The position numbers were made by a program, and so were the translations under genes. A stretch of DNA of 64,000 nt from Monilinia fructicola (taxonomy: Eukaryota; Ascomycota; Leotiomycetes; Helotiales; Sclerotiniaceae), in contig VICG01000010.1 in assembly GCA_008692225.1 (NCBI GenBank), positions 1,922,001 to 1,986,000 of the forward strand, in the 5' to 3' direction. The notes beneath the pieces were generated by a model. The model was not told the origin of the DNA, did not search any database, and worked only from the letters and a program-made list of their open reading frames with translations. Below are positions 48,378 to 59,692 of the stretch, in pieces (the stretch's first letter is position 1; every line of letters starts with the position of its first letter).

Positions 48378-49432
48378 TAAATTAAGCCAATCAAAACAAA
48401 GGGCATGTTAATCTCTATAAAAGTTTTGAAATTATTTGGTTGTATTTTTGGTAAAGGATTAAATTCCTTTGGTAAAAGCTATTTAGAGTTATATATGTAT
48501 TAGATTATAACGAGATATTAAAAAACTAATTATATATTTACAATTAATTTAATTACTTTTATAATCTAAGTTAACTTTAAATTTATTGAATTTGTAATTA
48601 ATTGGAAATTTTGGTTTTAATTTTAAGGTTTTAACGAAGTAAGTTCTTTTAATAACTTAAAATTTATTATATTAATTATAAAAATAAAATCAATTGAAAA
48701 CTTTGCTTAAATTATATTTAAAGCTTTATTTACTAATTGTATTAATAGCGTTAAAAAAGGTAATAATAATAGTAGAACTATAGTTTTTCAAAAGTTTAAA
48801 AAAAAAGTATACAAAAGTATATAAAAGTATATAGAAGCATATAAAAGTATATAGAAGTATATAAGAGTATACAAGAGTATACAAAAGTATATAGGAGTAT
48901 ATAAAAGTATATAGAAGTATATAGAATAACGAAAGAAAGAAGGTAAAAAAGGAAAAAAGTGGAAAGGGAAAAAATGAAAAAGCATTTATTAAAGTATTCT
49001 TTAATAATTATAACGTTTTAAAAAGAATTTATTTATATAATAAAAATTAAATTGATTAAAAGATTTTTAGGGTATATATTTTTATATAGAAAAATATTTT
49101 ATTTTAAGTATTTGAATAAGATGAATACTTGTTATTATAAAATATTACTTTTTTTTTATTATCTTTTAAAATTTAACAATGTATATATACTAAATTGAAT
49201 AATAGTATATTAATATATTATATATAAAAAAAAGAGAAAATTCTATTTTATAAATTAAGTTAATTTTGTATAATTTAAATGGTTAATAAATTAATAATTA
49301 TTAAATAAAATTCTTATTAAAGTGTTAAATGTTATAATATACACTAAAAGTGGAACCAAATAAGTTCAGACTTTTTGATGAAGGACTGGGTACCCTATAT
49401 TGCTTTGATTGGCTGGTTTATAGATTTATATG
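48378..49432. mobile_element. Decayed element with imperfect terminal inverted repeats, about 1.05 kb
   Basis: The left arm (GCCAATCAAAACAAAGGGC... to TTATTTGGTTG, 48386-48450) pairs with the reverse complement of the right arm (CCAGCCAATCAAAGCAATAT... to CTTATTTGGTT, 49350-49420). About 70 bp align with mostly transition differences. The interior is AT-rich without coding potential. Exact ends and target duplication are unclear, so the coordinates are approximate. Probably a DNA-transposon relic. Confidence 0.6.
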
Positions 49433-49562
49433 CTTACGTAACACCGAAGGGTCTGAGGATGAGATAATAAATTATAGAAATCGATTTAAAAGAATACTAT
49501 TATTATAAAATTAGAAATTTTTAAAAATCTAGTAATTTAAAAATATATTAATTTAAATCTTA

Positions 49563-49858
49563 ACTCGCCTACTCTACTTCTCGCCACCCCTCTTATTTAG
49601 CTAGCATTTTAGACTAAAAATAACTATTTTAACGTATTAGTAATTCTATAACGAATATCACCCTAAGCGATACTGTACATATAAGAGATCTTTAGGTCCC
49701 CTAGAGATCTCTTCCCTCCTTAGCTTTCTTATTCTAGTTAATTAACCTCTATTGACTCGCTCTAGTATGTGATCGTAATAAATTCTACGAAAAATATAGT
49801 ATATATTTTTTAAATTTTAATTAACGCTTCTTTATATAATTATTAATAAATTACTAAT
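49563..49858 (+). mobile_element. Solo, decayed left end of the AGTCGCC-type element, with a nested insertion
   Basis: Begins TA|ACTCGCCTACTCTACTTCTCGCC, which aligns with the left terminus at 51156 (AGTCGCCTACCCTACTTCTC) with C-to-T-like changes. Homology continues through the TTTAGACTAAAAATAAC block and resumes at TTTTTTAAATTTTAATTAA (about 49807) after a 133-bp interruption. No right terminus could be found, so the copy is truncated. Confidence 0.7.
49649..49781. mobile_element. 133-bp nested insertion flanked by ATTCTA direct repeats
   Basis: The element arm is interrupted between two ATTCTA copies (49643-49648 and 49782-49787). The uninterrupted relatives at 51.2 and 51.9 kb read straight through AACTCTAYRAAAAA at this position. 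The insert starts TAACGAATATCAC and ends GTGATCGTAATAA, which are imperfect inverse complements, so it is probably a tiny MITE. It contains a near-palindrome around AGAGATCTTT...AGAGATCTCT (about 49685-49712). Confidence 0.55.
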
Positions 49859-49861
49859 TAA

Positions 49862-49962
49862 TAAGATTAGATTTCTAAACGTTTTCTAAATGTTTTCGAA
49901 ACGTTTTCAAACGTTTTCTAAATTGTTTTTAAAAATGCTTAAAAAACGTTTAGAATCTAATT
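49862..49962. repeat. Inverted repeat with internal CGTTTTCTAAA/ACGTTTTC tandems
   Basis: TTAGATTTCTAAACGTTTT at the left pairs with AAAACGTTTAGAATCTAA at the right. The loop contains repeated AAACGTTTTC and AAATGTTTTC units. A related but degraded AAATGTTTT...AAAACATTT patch is found at 52618-52680. Confidence 0.7.
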
Positions 49963-50082
49963 TGGAATTATTATTAAAGAAATAATATAATTATCTTATA
50001 TAAATTTATATTAATTCAATTTCAAATTAAGTTAAATTAAATATTAATATATATAGTTCTTAAAATATTTTAATAAAATTTA

Positions 50083-50121
<39 letters not shown>

Positions 50122-50391
50122 TTAACTTTATTTTAAATAATCTTTCTTTTAATAAAGTTATAAATTTAAAGAATCTTAGTTTATTAATTTATTGTATTAT
50201 GTGATTATTATATTTGTACTATAAAAGGTTCAAAATGTAAAAAACACGAACTTTAAATCCTTAACAGTTTGTGTAATTAATTATAAGTATTCTGCGAAAA
50301 TTCTAATTGGTCGAACATTAGTAAACAAAAAACGTTAATTTTTTAATGCTAACTTTCCGTTTTGCTTTCAAAGCTTAATTATTCTAATTAT

Positions 50392-50508
50392 TTCGGCCAT
50401 TTCGAAAATAATTAACCATTTCGGCCATTCCATTCCGGCCATTCCATTTCGGCCCATTTCATTTCGGTCATTCCATTCCGGCCATTCCATTCCGGCTATT
50501 TCATATAG
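50392..50508. repeat. Minisatellite of ATTCCATTCCGGCC-type units
   Basis: Six to seven imperfect copies of a unit around CATTYCATTYCGGYC over about 115 bp, with ATTTCGGCC variants. It abuts the giant TAA array. It is one of the few GC-containing patches in the AT island. Confidence 0.8.
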
Positions 50509-50523
50509 GTCTATTTTATTTCT

Positions 50524-51046
50524 AAATAATAAATAATAAATAATAAATAATAAATAATAAATAATAAATAATAAATAATAAATAATAAATAATAAATAAT
50601 AAATAATAAATAATAAATAATAAATAATAAATAAATAATAAATAATAATAATAAATAATAAATAATAAATAATAAATAATAAATAATAAATAATAAATAA
50701 TAAATAATAAATAATAAATAATAATAAATAATAAATAATAAATAATAAATAATAAATAATAAATAATAAATAATAAATAATAAATAATAATAATAAATAA
50801 TAAATAATAAATAATAAATAAATAAATAAATAATAATAATAAATAATAAATAATAATAATAATAAATAATAAATAATAAATAATAAATAATAATAATAAT
50901 AAAAATAATAAATAATAAATAATAAATAATAAATAATAAATAATAAATAATAAATAATAAATAATAAATAATAAATAATAAATAAAAATAATAAATAATA
51001 AATAATAAATAATAAATAATAAATAATAAATAATAATAATAATAAA
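50524..51046. repeat. Very long (AATAAATAAT)/(TAA)n array, about 520 bp
   Basis: More than 60 units of AATAAT/AAATAAT (7-mer AAATAAT and TAA triplets mixed). The 195-codon reverse-strand open frame is a Leu/Ile/Tyr repeat artefact and not a gene. Confidence 0.95.
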
Positions 51047-51155
51047 GGTATATTATTATAATTATAAAAGAAGCTAAGTATAATTTATATATAATCAAGA
51101 ATATATTAAGAAATATATTTAAAAGAATAGTATTAGAAATATATTAAAAAAAATA

Positions 51156-51998
51156 AGTCGCCTACCCTACTTCTCGCCACCCCCCCCTATTTGGCCAGTA
51201 TTTCACACTAAAAACAGCCATTTTGATGTATTTATAACTCTATAAAAAATGAAATATATATTTTTTAAATTTTAATTAAAGCTTCTATATATAATTATTA
51301 ATAAATTTTAAAAATCTTAAATTTTTGCGATTTTTTTATAAAGAGTTATAAAAGATTATAGAAAATTAAAATTCCAATTTTCGATTTGTATATAAATCTT
51401 ATACAAAATCAAAATCTTTAAAAAAAGTTATATTTATTTAATAAAAATAGATAAAAATAATCTAAAAAAATTTCAAGAATTTTAAAGCTAACTTAAATTA
51501 AATTTATTATTTTAATAATATATTATTATATATAATAAATGTTTAATATATATTCTTAGATTTTAACGATAAAATTTTGAGTAAAAAATTTCTAATTTCA
51601 ATTTACTTAATAATTTAAAATTATTATATATATTTTAAAGAGTTTATTTATTATATATTGATTAATAGATTCTATAAAAATTTACAGATTATTTTTAATT
51701 ATTTTTGTTTAGAAAATTATAAATATCTGTTTTAAAGTTTCAATTTTGTATATGATTTCCATACAAATCCAAAACCGAAAATTTTAATTTTTTATAATCT
51801 TTTATTACTCTTTATAAAAAATCGCAAAAATTTAAGATTTTTAAAATTTATTAATAATTATATATAGAAAGCTTTAATTAAAATTTAAAATATATATATT
51901 CATTTTTCGTAGAGTTATAAATACGTTAAAATGGCTGTTTTTAGTGTAAAATGCTGGCCAAATGGGGGGGGGGGTGGCGAGAAGTAGGGTAGGCGACT
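51156..51998. mobile_element. 843-bp non-autonomous DNA transposon with about 260-bp terminal inverted repeats and TA target duplication
   Basis: The left end AGTCGCCTACCCTACTTCTC and the right end GAGAAGTAGGGTAGGCGACT are exact inverse complements and are flanked by TA on both sides (51154-51155, 51999-52000). The inverted arms continue with high identity for about 260 bp (51156-51420 against about 51735-51998), through C-runs, the ACACTAAAAACAGCCATTTT block and TTAAATTTTAATTAAAGC. Differences are mostly transitions. The centre (about 300 bp) is non-coding. The TA duplication suggests the Tc1/mariner superfamily. The long arms are unusual for a MITE and could fold into one extended hairpin. 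Confidence 0.88.
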
Positions 51999-52167
51999 TA
52001 AAAAGAGATATAAAAATATAATATAATATTATTAATATATTTTATATAGTATATAATTAAATAAGATATATATTTATAATATAAGAGTATTTATATTATT
52101 TAGAATTAAGAAAGTAGAAAATAAATATATAATAGTAAAGGATTTTAAAAATAATTTCTTTCTTTAA

Positions 52168-52406
<239 letters not shown>

Positions 52407-52409
52407 GTA

Positions 52410-52552
52410 CTCGCGGAAAATAAATTTTTAGATTATAGATTTATAGAATTTTATTAGCCTCGAACGAAGTGAGGATTGGGGTTTTAGGGGCTAGCCCTTA
52501 TTAAGTAATAAAATTCGAAGAATCCATGGTCTGAAAATTTATTTTCCGCGAG
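52410..52552. mobile_element. 143-bp MITE, ends CTCGCGGAAAATAAATTT / AAATTTATTTTCCGCGAG
   Basis: The termini are perfect inverse complements over about 18 bp. The left flank is TA (52408-52409) and the right flank TG, so the duplication is TA with one change, or not preserved. The interior carries GC-rich symmetrical motifs, CCTCGAACGAAGTGAGG (about 52461-52477) and GGGGCTAGCCCTT (about 52489-52501), that stand out in the AT-rich surroundings and could form small hairpins. No coding capacity. Confidence 0.85.
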
Positions 52553-52789
52553 TGCTAGTATTTTTATATTGAATATAAGTATATTATCAAAATATTCTTT
52601 AATATATTTAATTTCTAAATGTTTTTTTAAATGTTTTGTAAACATCTAGAAAACATTTAGAAAACATTTCTAACACGTTTAAAATTTCATTAAAAAAATT
52701 ATAAACTTGTATAAAATTGTGAATTTAGTTCAATGTTAAGCGAACCTATATAACGTTTTAAAATTAATCTTTTTTTTCAAAAAGATGTA

Positions 52790-53183
52790 TAGTAGAACCT
52801 GGTTATACTAGATAAAGAATTTCAGCTAATTAGATCCGGTATAACCAGGTTTCCGGTATAACCAGATATGCATAAAAAATTATACAGGATTTATACAGAC
52901 ATTATCAGTATTATACAGATTTATACAATTTATACAAATTAAAATTTTGATAATATTATATAATCACTTTTTTTTTAGTAAATTATTACGTGTTGATTAA
53001 TAATCCCATATAAATTTATATCAAAATACCTTGGTTATATCGGAATTTCGAAAAAGTATGATGGTATTCCGTTATAAGCAAAAATTCCGTTACTTTCATA
53101 TAAAATCAAGTGAAATTGAAAAAAAAATTCCGGTATAATCAGGATTCCGGTATAACCAAGTCCGGTATAACCAGGTTCTACTG
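52790..53183. mobile_element. 394-bp pogo-type MITE (TIR starting YAGTAGAACCTGGTTATAC)
   Basis: Ends read TAGTAGAACCTGGTTATAC and GTATAACCAGGTTCTACTG and are flanked by TA (52788-52789, 53184-53185). The left first base is T where the right end implies C. The CAGTAGAACCT terminus plus TA duplication is characteristic of pogo/Tigger/Fot1-type elements. Sub-terminal CCGGTATAACCAG repeats occur at both ends. The centre is AT-rich and non-coding. This element marks the right border of the AT-rich island. Confidence 0.88.
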
Positions 53184-55557
53184 TATTATAAGTTCGTATA
53201 AGCTCAGATGGACGTTCATCCAACCTACATACCTTCAACCAATACCGCGGATAAACCCAATCTCTTCGATAAGCCCCACCCCCTCCCCCGGCCCCCCCCC
53301 CCCGGGAAGAATCTCAATGGGGGTGCTCGAAAGTTGAGCTTGCCATCTCGATGATTGTGATGGAGGGGTTTCATTCATTTATTTGCAGAACGGCGTGTGT
53401 ACTGTGTACTCCGTGCGTGCAGTCCGGTAGGAGCTAGGGAATTACTCATGATGATCTAGAACTTTGTGTTCTTGTTTTTACTTTGGCGTGGAGGGAGAGG
53501 GGGAGGGGGGGATGGATGGATGGATGAATAGATGGATAGAGAGATGTCCGATGTTCACTCCACAACCACCCCAAAATCGACATTACGCCAGGCAGCGCGG
53601 CTATCTCTCTTGAGTTTGTTGTTGGGTTGTGTCACTTGTGTGGATGTTAACTTGGGGTTTGGGTGGGGCGGTGCGGTCTATTGGGTTTTGTTTACTCCGT
53701 ATGTTTTTGGGTAGGTGGGTGGGTAGGTAGGTAGGTAGACTGCGAACAGTTGATGGAGGGGTGAAGGGTTACACGGGGGGGTGTTAGATTGGCTGCGGGG
53801 TGTATGTAAAGGGAAGGGTAATGAATAAATGCTTCGTTCTAGGTTAGGCGTTGGGGTATGATGTTTGATGGGGTTGAGACTGGAAGATACTGTAGATTGG
53901 AGACTGATTCATAGGTAAGGACTTTTCTTTGAGGATGTGTGGAAGTGAAAGTGGATATGGATAGGGATAAGGTGGTTGAGTGGAGATTTATCGAAATTTA
54001 TCTATAGATACAGTAGTGATTGAGATATCGATCGATCGAGCTATTGTAAATACCGAGATGTTTGTTGTAGGAAACGTTATGAGTGCTGTTGGGTGGGTGG
54101 TTGGGTATTGTTTCTTCTGAGGCGGGGTGGTGAAGTTAGGAGGGTGAGAGGAGGGGGGGATGAGAGGAGGGTGAGAGAAGGATGGGATGGAAGGGGAAGA
54201 GAAAGGATGAGGCTGTTAGGTAGGAAATAGGACTTCGTGATTAGTAAGTAACCTTATATGGTGGATTTTGATGTGAGGCGAATTGTTTACGCTTACATGT
54301 GAAAGGGGAGGGGAGGGGAGGTGAGTGAAGGGGAGTGAAGTGTTCCTTATGTAAGAGAGTGTAAGGAAGCTTGTGCAGAAAGGGTTGGAAGGAGTAAGGT
54401 GAAGTAGCTTCATAAACTCGTGCTGGCTTGCTGGGTTGTGGTAGGTTGATATGTGGTCGGTTGATATATGGTCGGTTGATATGTGGTAGGTTGTTGTAGG
54501 TTGATATGTCCAATTATTGATATGATAGGTTGATGTGGTAAGTTAGTTAATCTGACGTTTAATGTTTGATGTTTGAATTTAGGCAATGTTTAATATTTGG
54601 ATAGCTGCTGCTGCTGCTGCTGCGCCACTTGTTGTTTTTTTGTTTTGTTTTGTTTTGTTAGGTTGGAACGTATTACTGTAATATCCATACAGAGGAGTAC
54701 GCAGGTGTGTGTCAGTCGGTTTTCCGTGTTCTAGCGCGTGATCTGCACCATGTGGAAAAGCATCCTTGTTATTGCAGTACTGTACAGTACGCCGTATGAT
54801 ATGGCAATGGCATATGCTGAGTTGATTATGTACAGGCGTAAGTAACCTTGCAGTAATGATTGTGTGGTTTGACCAGGTTGATAAGAAAGGATCGGATCGG
54901 ATGGAATCTGATTTGATGAAGATATTGAAATGGTAATGGAATGGTAATGAGATGCCCAGGTGGTTGGGGGACGTGGAAGATAGGAAAAAGAGAGGGCATT
55001 GCATATACTAGGTAGTCTGTCCAGGTACAGTAGAGTGGTGTCCGTGGAGACTGGACAGCAGAGGATATGTTAAGTAAGTAGCTACCTAGGTAGTATGTAT
55101 CATCGTGTATCTCCGGTGCTCACGCGATCATCCATATTGTACTCTGTATAGTTAGTCACGACTCACGACTCACGACTCTGTAGTATGGAGTATGTAGTAT
55201 GGACATTGTACATTGTACAGTATTCCCATTTGCAAACAATACTGTATGAAAGGTGTGGCGGCAAAGAGGGGAAGTGGGAAGTGGGAAGTGGAAAGTGGAA
55301 AGTGGGAAGTGGCAATTGGGATTTGGGAAACTTAATTTCGTGGACTTGGGTTGGGGAGAAAAGTTTAAAATTTCAAAAGAACCCAATCGGTCTCATACAG
55401 CAGCAACCTGGAACCACATGCATTCAGACCACAATGGGGGGACTCAAATAACAGGGGGGAGAAGGGATTTAAATGATGTGCCATTGCATTTGCATTGTTT
55501 CTACTGCACGAAGTACAGTATGTGTGGATGAATGGATCGATGGATGGACCGAGGAAG

Positions 55558-55636
55558 GATTGGATTGGATTGGATTGGATTGGATTGGATTGGATTGGAT
55601 TGGATTGGATTGGATTGGATTGGATTGGATTGGAAT
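55558..55636. repeat. (GGATT)n pentamer array
   Basis: About 15 perfect copies of GATTG, followed by GGAATGGAATGGATTTGGACTT repeats to about 55690. Three overlapping open frames encode GLDWI-type repeats and are not genes. Confidence 0.93.
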
Positions 55637-56853
55637 GGAATGGATTTGGACTTGGAATGGAATGGATTTGGACTTGGATTTGGATTGGACTGTACTGGAC
55701 TCCAGCTGGACTGGATTGGAAGAAGTGGCTAGGATGATTGGAAGTCTGGGGGCGTTGTTCATCTTCGCTTCTTCACTGTTATTCTTTTATGGAGTCGAAA
55801 AGGAGACGGAGAGAGTATGGAAGGGGAGGGTCAAGTAGAGGAGAGGAGAGGAGAGGAGAGGAAAGGAGAGGAGAGCAGAGGAGGGAAGAGTAAAGTAGAG
55901 TAGATTAGAGGAGAGTAGAGTAGAGTAAAGTAGTATAAAGTAAAGTAGTATAGAGTAAAGTAGAGCAGAGTATTATATTTGGGGAATATATTGATGGTTA
56001 TAAATAACGGTTAGATTAGAAGATTACTTATTTAGATGTTTTTACGGAGGATTATTTATTATATTTGGAGGTTTCCATATAAATCTACGATGACCTCGGG
56101 AGATATCTAAGTTTTTTTTCTATAAGGATAAAATGATAATGATAATATTTATATTGATATTGATATTGATATTGATATTAGACTAAGTACCTAATAGTCA
56201 GTATTTGATTTATGCTCTCTTGTCTCGTCTGTTTATAATAACAATAAAGGTAAAAATAACGATAATAATAATAATAATAATAGTAGTAACAATAATAATA
56301 CTAATAAACATATATATACATATACATATATACATACATACACATATATATACACACATACATCCATGAATACACATACATATACACATACACACACATA
56401 CACACATACACACATATATATATATATCTATATATATATACTCGAGTATATATCATTATTATTTTATTCTTCTATATTTGATATTCATTCCTTCATCCAA
56501 TATCCGTTCATTCTCTTTTGATAATAAATCCAAATCCAAACATTTACCCTCTCCAAAGCTTACATTGACACCTTTATTTCCCTCCAGCTACTTCATCATC
56601 CCGCGATACCGCGATACCGAGTACACAAGCCAGAAAGATCCCAAATCCCTTATTTATTATATGTGCCTACCCTTTCAATCAAAACATTCCGAATACCTCG
56701 TGTAATGATTGTACAGCAGTAAATTTTGATACTTCCAACGACCTTTACACAGATCCTACATCCATCTCTTTCAGAGAAAGTCGTCTCACCCATTTCTTCT
56801 TCTATCTATCATATCTGAAGGGATTCGACGAACTTTACTTTCTCATCAGGCTC

Positions 56854-59692
56854 ATGAGCCCAAGGGAAAGGACGGTATACCAAAAGTTCCAAATGACTAT
56901 AGGAGATTTAAAAACGCGATTGAGAGCCAAGTTTCATCGAAGGTATTCACATACGTCTTCCATTGGATCTGCGAAAGATGGCGAAGAAAAGGGTCTTGGG
57001 TTCTCGGAATCTGTAGAGGAAAGGAGTAAATCGACAACCCAAAGTTTACGGTCGAAAGCGAGTTTTAAGTTACAACGAACATCAATATATGGAGGAGCAG
57101 CTTCAACAAATGGTTCATCAAGAAATTGTTCAGGTTCTGGTTCTGGTTCTGGCTCCGGCTCAGGTTCTGGGAATAGGAATAGTATTGTTGAAAGTCAAAG
57201 TCAAAGTCAATCTCGAAATCAAAGTCCAAAAGAAACATCAAAATTTGTTAAAGAAGAAGAAGAAGAAGGAGAAGAAGGAGAAAAAATTCCAATTCATGAT
57301 AATAATAATGATGATGGTATTGCAGTTGAGGGAAGAGATGAAGTTGAAGCGGAACTAAGGTTAAGCTTTCGAAATAGTACGAGTAGCGATCTGCAACAAC
57401 ATCTTCGTCTTCCTCAACATTCACCATCGGAATCAGATTCACAGTTAACTTCACCAATAACATCAACACTGCTTCTCAAACAAGTACCTTTTCTCAACTC
57501 CAAATTAATCCTCGAAGACGAAAATAATAAACACGATAGTATATCAACGTCAACTGATTTTCCTACACCGAATACAGATATACCAAGGCTGTTGGAAGAG
57601 GAAGAAGAGGAAGAAAAGGCAGGGCAAGAGCAAGAGCAAGAGCAAGAGCAAGAGCAAGAGCAAGGGAAAGAAGAAGAGGAAGAGGAAGAGGAAAAAGACG
57701 TCGAAACAATCGGAAGGATCGAAGAGGACGAAAAGGATGAAATTCACAAAGGGTCGCAATTCAAATCCAGAGAAGTGAAATTTGATAATTCAACACAACA
57801 AAGCCCTATCAGCCCAAAATTCAATACCGGTACCCACCAACCGATACCTCGAAAGCCCGAATTATCTAGACGACAAAGCTTACTTCCTCACCAACAAACG
57901 AAATTAATAAAGACCTTATTAGAGACGGATTTACCTGCACAAACTCAAGTTAACTTGCCAACTGGGGTAACAGTTGGTATTGATTATTTTTCTAATCACG
58001 GTCCTTCAACCATAAGCGCAACGATGGTTACTCGAAAAATATGGGTTAAGAGGCCTGGTGCTTCTGCGACATTAGTTACTATACATGAGGATGATTTGGT
58101 GGATGATGTGCGAGATATGATATTGAAGAAATACGCCAATTCTTTGGGAAGAAACTTTGATGCTCCGGATGTTACGTTGAGGATTGTACCCAGGGAACAA
58201 CAAAGACAGGAAAGGACTTTGGGACCGGAGGAACCCATGTGTCGAACACTGGATGCCTATTTTCCTGGTGGTCAAACGGTGGATGAAGCTTTGGTTATTG
58301 ATGTTCCTGTAAAAAGAACGCCTAAACCATCTCCTCGGCCCAATGGACATCCGGTATATTATGAAGAAGGACGGCCTACTGAAGCTGGATCAGATTATTT
58401 CCCCCCCATGCCAATACCCGTTCCTTCCCCAGGCGCACAACATAGTGTTCCAGTCCAAAATAATACTCAACATACAGCTCCCTTGTTAGCACATGCCATG
58501 TCCGTACTGACAACCGGTCACGTACCACCTTTACCATCTCCAGGAGCTTCAAGAAGACATCATACTTCGAGACCAAGGATAGGACGAACTCATACGTCCT
58601 CCCCAACAGTTATCAGTACACACAGTCAACCTCCGGTTGCAAATAATGGTACGCTTCTTCAACGTGGTGGAAGATCAAGAACTCACTCAAGTGCCTCAGA
58701 AAAATCCGCGGCCCCTCCTCCGCCACCACTTCCCACTCCACCGGCCCCAAACCAGGAACTTGCGCCTCAAAGAGTCGCTACGCCTCCCCACGAGTAACCT
58801 CCCCCCGGCCAACAAAACGAAGTAAGAAGAAACCTGGCGTCGATCATCCTTCATTACCGGCCGGAATGCTCAACGGTGCCGTCCCTCCTATCAACGTCCT
58901 GATCGTCGAAGATAACATTATCAATTTAAAACTACTCGAGGCATTCATGAAACGTCTAAAGGTCCGCTGGCAAACTGCGATGAACGGTCGGGAAGCCGTG
59001 AACAAATGGCGAGGCGGTGGTTTTCATTTAGTACTAATGGATATCCAACTTCCTATCATGTCAGGACTCGAAGCCACAAAGGAAATTCGCAGATTGGAGA
59101 GACTTAATAGTATAGGTGTTTTTCAGCAGCAGTGCGAGTAGTACTGCCCCTAGTGAGAAGGAGTTGGTAGATGAGGAACCAGCGGAGGGGGATAAGTTGC
59201 CTAGTACGGTGTTGTTTAAGAGCCCAGTTATTATTGTGGCGTTGACGGCTAGTTCGTTACAAAGTGATAGGCATGAGGCGTTGGCAGCGGGATGTAATGA
59301 CTTTTTGACCAAGGTTCGTTTTGATTTTCCATTCAATGTCTCCCCTTACTCACTGATATTTGAATTAATAATGCTGACATACAAATCAATAGCCCGTTAA
59401 TTTCGTTTGGCTTGAACGTAAAGTCATGGAATGGGGATGTATGCAAGCGCTAATTGACTTTGATGGTTGGCGGAAATGGAAGGACTTCAGCAGTCAACAA
59501 GCGGCGGAGAAAGAGGCAGCCGATTCAAAGAAGAAGGATACTCAGGGGTTGGTTAAGGCGAAGCGAAAGAACAGGAATAGTATGGGGAGTGTGGGGGGAA
59601 TAAGTGGGCAGGGTGGGAGTAGTACGAAATTGTCGCAGCTGGGGCAATTGGGTGATGGGGTAATAGGGGAGGGGGAAGCAGTTGTAGGGTGA
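56854..59692 (+). CDS. ssk1: Ssk1-type response regulator (HOG pathway; RRG-1/SskA/BRRG1 orthologue), two apparent frameshifts
   Basis: Ssk1 receives phosphate from the HPt protein and controls the Ssk2-type MAPKKK of the Hog1 stress cascade. Exons are 56854-59313 and 59393-59692. ATG 56854 begins MSPRERTVYQKF. The N-terminus is disordered with SG repeats (about 89-105) and a long Glu-rich tract. A conserved mid-domain follows, TMVTRKIWVKRPGASATLVT (about 387-406) with LGRNFDAPDVTLRIVP. The receiver domain has INVLIVEDN, phospho-acceptor Asp (LVLMD, codon 59040-59042), VALTASSLQSDRHEALAAGC and the conserved Lys-Pro pair split by the 79-nt intron (FLTK|PVNFVW). The receiver carries the long insertion typical of Ssk1 (SSASSTAPSEKEL...VLFKSP). 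As sequenced, the frame stops at 58797 before the receiver; a -1 or +2 slip around 58786-58791 and one extra T at 59119-59123 must be corrected to give about 918 aa. Confidence 0.9.

Noticed and set aside
50511..51098. 195-codon minus-strand open frame
   Set aside because: It is translated TAA/AAT repeat (Leu, Ile, Tyr only), with no gene features.
55473..55838. 121-codon open frame with GLDWI repeats
   Set aside because: Translation of the GATTG microsatellite.
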